Assembly: GCA_023403475.1 (NCBI GenBank)
Contig: JAEYEL010000077.1
Span: 1-11,708 of the forward strand
DNA from: Actinomycetes bacterium
GTDB lineage: Bacteria; Actinomycetota; Coriobacteriia; Coriobacteriales; Eggerthellaceae
DNA length: 11,708 bases
Direction: 5' to 3'
Shown: one piece after another, positions 7,332-11,708 of the stretch
How the letters are laid out: each line of letters starts with the position of its first letter
How positions within the stretch are numbered: position 1 is the first letter of the stretch
The notes under the pieces: model-generated
Seen by the model: the letters and a program-made list of their open reading frames with translations, nothing else
What the model was told of the DNA's origin: nothing
The model's database searches: none
Made by a program: the position numbers and the translations under genes

Positions 7332-8617
7332 ACCACGAGCAATCGGAGCGCGACTTCGCCTGGGCGAAGACCGTCATACCGGGCGGCGTGAACTCGCCGG
7401 TACGAGCGTTTTCCAAGGTAGGCTGCACGCCCGTGTTCTACGACCGTGCAAAAGGCAGTCATGTATGGGACGTTGACGGCAACGAGTACGTGGATTTCAT
7501 CGGTTCGTGGGGCCCCATGATTTTAGGGCATGGCGACAAAGACGTGCTCTCCGCCGTGAGCGCCCAGATCGACAAAGGGACCTCGTTCGGCGCACCGTGC
7601 GAAGCGGAGGTGAGGCTTGCCCAGCTTATCTGCGACGTCGTGCCCGCCGCCGAACGCGTGCGCATGACGTCAAGCGGAACCGAGGCCACCATGAGCGCCA
7701 TCCGCCTTGCGCGCGGCTACACCGGCCGTGCCAAGTTCGTCAAGTTCGCGGGCAACTATCATGGGCATTCCGATGCGCTGCTCGTAAGCGCCGGAAGCGG
7801 CGTTGCCACGTTCGGCATTCCCGACACGCCTGGCGTTACCGCAGGCGCCGCGCACGATACGCTCGTATGCCCCTACAACGACGTTGCCGCCGTGCGCAGC
7901 TGTTTCGCTCAGCATCCGCACGACATCGCCGCCGTCATCGTAGAGCCCGTTGCGGGCAACATGGGCGTAGTGCCACCCGAACCCGACTTCCTCGAATCGC
8001 TAAGAGAGTTCTGCGACGAATTCGGGGCGCTGCTTATTTTCGACGAAGTAATCACGGGGTTCCGCATTGCGCTCGGCGGCGCACAGGAGCGCTATGGCAT
8101 AACGCCCGACCTCTGCACGTTCGGAAAGATCATCGGCGGCGGATTCCCCGTGGGGTGCCTTGCCGGCAAGGCCGACGTCATGGATGAGCTCGCCCCTGCG
8201 GGCTCCGTGTACCAAGCGGGCACGCTTTCGGGAAACCCCGTTGCCATGGAAGCCGGCTACGCGACGCTTTCCAAACTGCGCGATCTGCGCCCCTACGACG
8301 AGCTCGAACGAAAGGGCTGTCTGCTTGCGAACGGCCTGCGCGCGGCGGCGACCCGCACGGGTGCGCCCGCAACCGTAAATCAGGTCGGTTCGCTCGCGAC
8401 ACTGTTCTTCACGCCGCACACCGCACACAACTGGGAAGGCGCCGTGCGGTGCGACACACAGGCGTTCGCCCGCTACTTCCGCATTATGCTCGAAGAGGGT
8501 TTTCTCATAGCTCCCAGCCAGTTCGAGGCGCTGTTTGTGTCGCTCGCCCACACCGATGAGGAAATATGCGCGCTCTGCGCCGCCGCCGAACGCGCCCTTG
8601 CCCAAGCGTTCGTCTGA
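7328..8617 (+). CDS. hemL: Glutamate-1-semialdehyde 2,1-aminomutase
   Basis: HemL is a PLP enzyme that converts glutamate-1-semialdehyde to 5-aminolevulinate, the end of the C5 route that begins with glutamyl-tRNA. The 429 residues match normal length. Visible landmarks are PGGVNSPVRAF near the N-terminus, SSGTEATMSAIRLARGYTGR, NYHGHSD, IFDEVITGFR, and the PLP-binding lysine Lys267 in TFGKIIGGGFPVG. QAGTLSGNP follows. The start ATG overlaps the ahbAB stop, with AAAGGAAG at 7315-7322 as ribosome-binding site. It is the last protein gene of the operon although it acts early. Its partner HemA is not in the window. No truncation or odd residue was seen. Confidence 0.98.
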   Translation: MNHEQSERDFAWAKTVIPGGVNSPVRAFSKVGCTPVFYDRAKGSHVWDVDGNEYVDFIGSWGPMILGHGDKDVLSAVSAQIDKGTSFGAPCEAEVRLAQLICDVVPAAERVRMTSSGTEATMSAIRLARGYTGRAKFVKFAGNYHGHSDALLVSAGSGVATFGIPDTPGVTAGAAHDTLVCPYNDVAAVRSCFAQHPHDIAAVIVEPVAGNMGVVPPEPDFLESLREFCDEFGALLIFDEVITGFRIALGGAQERYGITPDLCTFGKIIGGGFPVGCLAGKADVMDELAPAGSVYQAGTLSGNPVAMEAGYATLSKLRDLRPYDELERKGCLLANGLRAAATRTGAPATVNQVGSLATLFFTPHTAHNWEGAVRCDTQAFARYFRIMLEEGFLIAPSQFEALFVSLAHTDEEICALCAAAERALAQAFV

Positions 8618-8632
8618 TCTCGGGCCACCTCT

Positions 8633-8654
8633 GCGGCGCTGCGTGCGGCGCCGC
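8633..8654 (+). terminator. GC-rich hairpin after hemL (weak terminator candidate)
   Basis: GCGGCGC at 8633-8639 pairs perfectly with GCGCCGC at 8648-8654 around an 8-nt loop, 15 bp after the hemL stop. There is no T-run after it, so it may attenuate rather than end transcription, or may be chance in GC-rich DNA. If it does not terminate, the tRNA could be carried on the heme transcript. Confidence 0.25.
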
Positions 8655-8746
8655 GAACTTGCGAATCTGCATCGACCTTCAAGCCCGGCGGCGCAGTTTT
8701 GCAGCTCCACCTTCGCGCTGCCGCCTACGCAGCAGTACCGCCAACC

Positions 8747-8821
8747 GTCCCCATCGTCTAGCGGTCAAGGACGCCGGGCCTCAACCCGGAAACGGAGATT
8801 CGAATCCTCCTGGGGACACCA
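8747..8821 (+). tRNA. tRNA-Glu-like gene (CTC) with a 6-nt anticodon loop
   Basis: A full cloverleaf can be drawn. The acceptor stem is 8747-8753 with 8811-8817, the discriminator is A8818, and CCA is encoded at 8819-8821. The D arm is GTCT...GGAC. The anticodon stem CCGGG/CCCGG is 8774-8778 with 8785-8789. The variable loop has 4 nt and the T loop is TTCGAAT. Glu-type features of bacterial tRNA-Glu are present: U2-A71, U11-A24, U13.G22 and the short variable loop. The anticodon loop (8779-8784, CCTCAA) has 6 nt rather than 7. It aligns with the normal CTCTCAA if U33 is missing, leaving CTC at 8780-8782. T-stem pair 53-61 is A8798.C8806, where G-C is usual. It could be a pseudo-tRNA, a non-decoding tRNA or a sequencing error. 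No clear promoter is visible upstream. Confidence 0.8.
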
Positions 8822-9785
8822 ACCTGCTTGCTTGCAGCTCGAACGCTTCCAAATCGTCGGGAACGTAGAGGTTGCCGGAAAAGCAGCGGCGACCTTCGGC
8901 TGTGTAGCGCTCCTTGCGGTGCAAAAGATCGTCGTCTTCGGTGTGGTAGAGCACAAGGTTTCGCACGCCCAGACGCTGCGCTGTCGCGCACGCTTCGACG
9001 ACGGTGCCGTGGTTGATGGGATGCGGGTTGTAGCGTGCGACTTCCGAATCGAGGCAGAACGCCTCGTGAACAAGCCATTCCGCTCCCTCTACGTATGCTC
9101 GGTTCGCCTCGTTCATCGGTTCGTCACCGCAACAGACGAATGTGCGCGGGCGATGATCGGCAAGCCTTTCCATCTCCATAGCGAAGCCGAACTGCTTAGC
9201 GCCCGCAGAGCGGATGTCGAAAAACGTCGTCTTGCGACCGAGGATCACATGCGCCTCCCCGTCCGACACCGCGCGCAAACGCACGCCGTTCCCAAGAAAG
9301 CGCGTCTCCTGCGGACGCAACAACAGGTGCGCAAGCTCTTCGAGCGCAGCGATGACCTGGTCGTTTCCCCATATCGTGAAACCGCTTTCGTAGTCCCCTT
9401 CGTTCAGGTGATGGCACACCAAGCGCAGCATCCACACTGCGCCGAGCACGTGATCGATATGCGTGTGCGTGATGAACAGGTCGCTTACGCGTCGCCAATC
9501 CACGCCCGCTCGCTCAAGCTGCGTCATAACGCCGTTGCCGCCGCCTGCGTCAACCAGAAAGCAGGGCGAACCCGCACCGCATGCGCCGCCTGCGCCCGCA
9601 CCTGCATCGGCTGCGCCGCCTGCGCCCGCACCTGCGCCGCCCGCAGCGGAGTCGAATGCGCCAGCTCCGCGCTCCACGCCCACGCCGCGCTCCGTCTCGC
9701 TCGTCGCATCATCCTCCAACAAGAAACATGCATTGTAGCATCGCGTTACCAGCGCATGCCCCGTGCCCAGCATGACCAACCTCAC
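8781..9785 (-). CDS. Metallo-beta-lactamase-fold hydrolase, RNase Z-like
   Basis: The protein has 334 residues from a GTG start. It opens with MLGTGHALVTRCYNACFLL and has the metal-binding HTHIDH at residues 107-112. A CCGDEP motif and a later LYHTED follow. This fits the RNase Z/phosphodiesterase branch of the metallo-beta-lactamase superfamily; the substrate is not evident. The frame extends to an ATG at 10073, but homology begins at the GTG, which has AAGGAG 6 nt before it. A Gly/Ala-rich insert (about residues 27-73) separates the first strands from FLVDAGGGNG. The last 13 codons, ending VSPGGFESPFPG plus the stop, lie over the antisense of the tRNA, so the natural C-terminus probably once ended near DLEAFEL. 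It is convergent with the heme operon and has no visible link to it. Confidence 0.88.
   Translation of the reverse strand: MRLVMLGTGHALVTRCYNACFLLEDDATSETERGVGVERGAGAFDSAAGGAGAGAGGAADAGAGAGGACGAGSPCFLVDAGGGNGVMTQLERAGVDWRRVSDLFITHTHIDHVLGAVWMLRLVCHHLNEGDYESGFTIWGNDQVIAALEELAHLLLRPQETRFLGNGVRLRAVSDGEAHVILGRKTTFFDIRSAGAKQFGFAMEMERLADHRPRTFVCCGDEPMNEANRAYVEGAEWLVHEAFCLDSEVARYNPHPINHGTVVEACATAQRLGVRNLVLYHTEDDDLLHRKERYTAEGRRCFSGNLYVPDDLEAFELQASRLVSPGGFESPFPG
9582..9635 (-). repeat. 30-bp-period repeat encoding a Gly/Ala-rich insert in the hydrolase
   Basis: A 24-bp block at 9582-9605 recurs identically at 9612-9635, a 30-bp (10-codon) period. In the minus-strand protein it gives two AGAGAGGA-type units. 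The insert lies between two conserved beta-strands of the fold, where relatives have a short turn. Confidence 0.88.
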
Positions 9786-9791
9786 GTAAAG

Positions 9792-9797
9792 CTCCTT
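9792..9797 (-). promoter_or_regulatory. Ribosome-binding site that fixes the GTG start of the hydrolase
   Basis: On the minus strand AAGGAG stands 6 nt before the GTG at 9783-9785. It favours this start over the distant ATG codons further upstream and over the ATG five codons into the gene. Confidence 0.75.
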
Positions 9798-9821
9798 CCT
9801 TGCTTTCATTCGCTGCACCGC

Positions 9822-9830
9822 ATTGTAGCA
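9822..9830 (-). promoter_or_regulatory. Extended -10 promoter candidate for the hydrolase gene
   Basis: The minus strand reads TGCTACAAT, an extended -10 (TGn plus TACAAT), about 37 bp before the GTG start. No good -35 hexamer stands 16-18 bp upstream, which extended -10 promoters can tolerate. A similar string inside the gene (9731-9740) is explained by the coding motif RCYNAC. Confidence 0.5.
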
Positions 9831-10004
9831 CCGAGGAGCACCGATTCGGTTTCGTTTTGACGAAGCATTACTAAGGCGGGTTCTTGGCGAACAGGCTTTT
9901 GCTTGTATGCTGCTGTTCTCACATCCTCGAAGTGCGTCTGCGCCCCGAGTCCTCCTGTACGATGTCGCGCAGATCGTAGGCGGAAACCGTGTTGCCAAAC
10001 GGTC

Positions 10005-10031
10005 AAATTTGGGAACAGTATTCCCAAATTT
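10005..10031. repeat. Perfect 11-bp inverted repeat with 5-nt centre
   Basis: AAATTTGGGAA (10005-10015) and TTCCCAAATTT (10021-10031) flank CAGTA without a mismatch. A further TATTCCCA at 10035-10042 repeats 10019-10026. The AT-rich ends, symmetry and lack of a T-run are more like a regulator-binding dyad or a palindromic repeat than a terminator. It lies 220 bp from the hydrolase start and 486 bp before the surface-protein start. Confidence 0.8.
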
Positions 10032-10137
10032 CTCTATTCCCACTCGGCGGCTCTGGTTCTGGCGTCCCATCATTCCAGTTGCGCCCAGTTTCCCGCGCCA
10101 CCGCGAAACGCGTGCCGCAGAATGACGCGGCGTCGCG

Positions 10138-10219
10138 TTTTGTCGGCCTCGGGGACAAAAGCCGGGACAGTTTCAAAAACCCATTTCGAACTCAGGGCGT
10201 TGAGTTTTCGTTTTGTCCC
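10138..10219. repeat. Nested inverted-repeat cluster with GGGACA/TGTCCC ends (REP/MITE-like)
   Basis: TTTTGTC (10138-10144) pairs with GACAAAA (10154-10160). Next to it, a 56-bp imperfect palindrome runs from GGGAC (10164-10168) to GTCCC (10215-10219). Its inner pairs are AAAAC/GTTTT (10176-10180, 10210-10214) and AACTCA/TGAGTT (10189-10194, 10201-10206). TTTTGTCCC at 10211-10219 is also the reverse complement of GGGACAAAA at 10152-10160. Such layouts are typical of palindromic repeats moved by Y1-type transposases; no transposase is present. Confidence 0.55.
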
Positions 10220-10516
10220 AAAGGGCACGGCGGGCCGTCTTCAAAGGCTCGATAGCGCCGAAAACGCCCGTGTTGAAACCCAACCGCGCTTTTGCGCGCA
10301 AGCCGCCAGCTATCGCCAGCTTCACCCGTACGCCAACTCAGCGGATCCTCTCTCCGAGAATTGGACGGCAGGTCATTGCTCGCGAAGCGGCGATCGTGAG
10401 AGAATTAGCTCGCTTTACCTCCCCGCTCGCGTGAGTGCTCGCGTGCACGAACCTGGGCGAACCGGGCGGGCGCAATGTAGATCCGCGGAAACCGACCTAC
10501 GAGCAAGGAGCGCCTT

Positions 10517-11491
10517 ATGCACAGACAGCATGTTGCACCGCAAACCCAGAACGAACGGGCCGGCTCGCCCATCCGCGGCGCGAAGCGTCGTGCGGGCGCC
10601 AGAATCGCAACCTTCGGAGCGAGCGCCCTTGTGGCGGGGCAGCTTCTGCTGCCCGGCGCGGCACTGGCAACCGAAATGCCCGAGCCCGCCGCAGGGCAAG
10701 ACGCTGCCGCCGCGGCAGCCGCCGAGCCTGTCGCCACCGCCCCCGCACCCGCTGCAGCACCTACCACCCGCGGCGTAACCGACGTAGCGGGCGGCGGCGG
10801 AATCGCAATCGACACCACCGTCGTCGACCATTACTACGACCTGGAGCTGCCCTTTGCTTTCATGCTGATCCAGGGCGAGGCGTTCACGCACGACTTCCCC
10901 GACAAGCCCGAGGGTTTCACCTCCGGTCTTAACGAGACCGTCCATCTCTTCAAGATCGACCCGGATGCCGAGGCCCTTGTTAAAACCGAGAACCCCGAAG
11001 AGGCAAACGTCTCGATCAGCCTGGTCATGATCGACAATCACGTAAGGGCGACCCTGATCTTTGCGGGCGGCGACGCCGATCCCCAGATCTCCTACAGCCT
11101 GAACCTGTTCCACTCGACCTATCTTGGCTCAAGCCTTGACTACGACTCCGCCGACTTCGACAGCGCGCAGGGGACCATTCGCGAGACGCGGCACGACTAC
11201 TACATCCGCTGCGTCTTCAACAGCAACGTGTACCTGATTGCAACCGGCGAGACCGATCCCGAGGTTAAGCCGGATCCTGAAGTAAAGCCCGAGCCCGCAC
11301 CGCAGCCTGAAGCAGAAAAGCCGGCCGCAGGCCCTGCCCCCGCCAAGGCCGCAGCGGTCGTTAAGCCCGCCGAGACCGCCCTGCCCGCAACGGGCGACAA
11401 CGGCGCGACGGCAGTCGCCCTGGGCGCCGCCGGCGCAGCAGCCGCAGCAGTGGCAACCGGCGTTACCGCGGCAAGGCGTCGCAACCGCTAG
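10517..11491 (+). CDS. Secreted LPXTG-anchored cell-wall protein of unknown function
   Basis: The protein has 324 residues. A long, Arg-rich N-terminus and hydrophobic core end in a likely signal-peptidase site after ALA (residue 51). An Ala/Pro-rich stretch follows. Residues of about 95-245 form a beta-rich-looking, acidic/aromatic domain (from VVDHYYDLELPF to CVFNSNVYLIATG) that I cannot assign. A Pro/Glu spacer with DPEVKP twice leads to the sorting signal LPATGD (289-294), a hydrophobic Ala/Gly/Val helix and a RRRNR tail. Sortase should link it to peptidoglycan. The ATG has AAGGAG at 10505-10510, 6 nt upstream. No sortase gene is visible. A role in heme binding would be a guess based only on the heme genes about 2 kb away; no NEAT motif is evident. 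Confidence 0.87.
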   Translation: MHRQHVAPQTQNERAGSPIRGAKRRAGARIATFGASALVAGQLLLPGAALATEMPEPAAGQDAAAAAAAEPVATAPAPAAAPTTRGVTDVAGGGGIAIDTTVVDHYYDLELPFAFMLIQGEAFTHDFPDKPEGFTSGLNETVHLFKIDPDAEALVKTENPEEANVSISLVMIDNHVRATLIFAGGDADPQISYSLNLFHSTYLGSSLDYDSADFDSAQGTIRETRHDYYIRCVFNSNVYLIATGETDPEVKPDPEVKPEPAPQPEAEKPAAGPAPAKAAAVVKPAETALPATGDNGATAVALGAAGAAAAAVATGVTAARRRNR

Positions 11492-11540
11492 CTAGCGCCA
11501 AAAACGCCCGACCCGCTGCGCCAAAGCGAATACAGAAGAT

Positions 11541-11708
11541 TTGATTGGCGAGTCAAAGGGAAGGAGGTTCGACGCGCAGGAAGTTTCGGAATATCTCGGG
11601 ATAAGCGCGGAAGCGGTCGATGCGCTTCGCGAACTCGCGGCGAGGCCCGGCGCCAATAGCAGTCCGCTCTCAGAAAAACACGGCTTACCAACGACTTCCT
11701 ATGCAGAC
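11541..11708 (+). CDS. Possible 3'-truncated coding region with a helix-turn-helix look
   Basis: A frame entered at TTG 11541 stays open to the window edge (56 codons). Its segment FDAQEVSEYLGISAEAV resembles the recognition-helix pattern of small excisionase or MerR-like DNA-binding domains. There is no ATG. The only strong ribosome-binding-site-like string, AAGGAGG at 11561-11567, has no start codon at a proper distance. It may be a gene start with a rare codon, a decayed gene, or chance. Confidence 0.3.
   Translation, partial: MIGESKGRRFDAQEVSEYLGISAEAVDALRELAARPGANSSPLSEKHGLPTTSYAD

Larger units (their letters stand above)
9786..10516. other. 731-bp gene-free region between divergent genes
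   Basis: I see no credible gene here. Short open frames lack ribosome-binding sites and conserved motifs. The part around 9840-10060 is visibly more AT-rich than its surroundings. It holds the hydrolase promoter, the palindrome at 10005-10031 and the inverted-repeat cluster at 10138-10219. A perfect 10-bp palindrome TTGCGCGCAA is at 10292-10301. No convincing promoter was found before the surface-protein gene. The AT shift and the inverted repeats suggest an old insertion or mobile-element remnant. Confidence 0.6.

Noticed and set aside
8690..8746. Promoter in front of the tRNA (TTGCAG ... TACGCA)
   Set aside because: The spacing is about 21 bp and the -10 match is poor; not better than chance.
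8747..8821. Reading the tRNA as Leu (CAA) or as a UGA-reading tRNA (TCA)
   Set aside because: The short variable loop excludes a Leu-type tRNA. U11-A24, U13.G22 and similarity to bacterial tRNA-Glu favour CTC with one lost loop base.
9731..9740. Second TGCTACAAT string as another promoter
   Set aside because: It lies inside the hydrolase coding region and is explained by the conserved codons for RCYNAC.
8535..9860. Long plus-strand open frame (441 codons)
   Set aside because: It crosses the hemL end, the tRNA and the antisense of the hydrolase; the hydrolase motifs prove the opposite strand is coding.
9919..10005. Gene fossil on the minus strand (fragment YDLRDIVQEDSG)
   Set aside because: It has only about 27 codons between stops, no start and no recognisable family.
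9786..10073. Upstream extension of the hydrolase to ATG 10073
   Set aside because: The sequence before GTG 9785 has no family similarity, crosses the palindrome, and would place the promoter inside the gene.
10415..11113. Minus-strand open frame over the surface-protein gene
   Set aside because: The plus strand has a signal peptide, a sorting signal and a ribosome-binding site; the antisense frame has none.
10800..11250. NEAT-type heme-binding domain in the surface protein
   Set aside because: Size and location are suggestive, but I could not find the characteristic Tyr-x3-Tyr and Ser-rich helix motifs.

Overview
The window is GC-rich, tightly packed DNA from an anaerobic Gram-positive bacterium. 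The best guess is the Coriobacteriia/Eggerthellaceae. That rests on high GC, a sortase-anchored surface protein with an LPATGD signal, and a complete-looking siroheme-dependent (alternative) heme pathway. The assignment is inference, since there is no rRNA or other marker to test it.

Positions 1-8617 (+ strand) hold one compact heme-biosynthesis operon. It starts inside a trifunctional HemC-CobA-HemD fusion (about 57 N-terminal residues missing) and continues with AhbC, HemB, AhbD, a fused AhbA-AhbB and HemL. Junctions are ATGA overlaps, a 13-bp overlap, or an 8-bp gap, so translation is probably coupled. HemL makes 5-aminolevulinate, HemB makes porphobilinogen, and HemC/HemD make uroporphyrinogen III. 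The CobA domain makes precorrin-2. After oxidation and iron insertion by enzymes not in view, AhbAB decarboxylates siroheme, AhbC removes the acetates, and AhbD makes the two vinyl groups of heme b. Glutamyl-tRNA reductase (HemA) and a sirohydrochlorin-forming/ferrochelatase protein are not visible and are expected upstream.

At 8747-8821, 129 bp after hemL, lies a tRNA-Glu-like gene with an encoded CCA. Its anticodon loop has only 6 nt, as if U33 had been lost, and T-stem pair 53-61 is an A.C mismatch. Glutamyl-tRNA feeds the C5 pathway that HemL completes, so this may be a broken tRNA or one kept for heme synthesis rather than decoding. A convergent minus-strand gene for a metallo-beta-lactamase-fold (RNase Z-like) hydrolase (8781-9785) ends inside this tRNA.

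Positions 9786-10516 form a 731-bp gene-free stretch. It has an extended -10 promoter for the hydrolase, a perfect 11-bp-arm palindrome, and a nested inverted repeat with GGGACA/TGTCCC-type ends. At 10517-11491 lies a secreted, LPXTG-anchored protein whose central domain I do not recognise. The window ends in an open frame with a weak helix-turn-helix look.

A theme across the window is low-complexity insertions, linkers or tails in otherwise conserved enzymes. Each is built from short in-frame DNA tandem repeats: 24 bp in the CobA domain, 18 bp in AhbD, 18 bp in AhbAB and 30 bp in the hydrolase.
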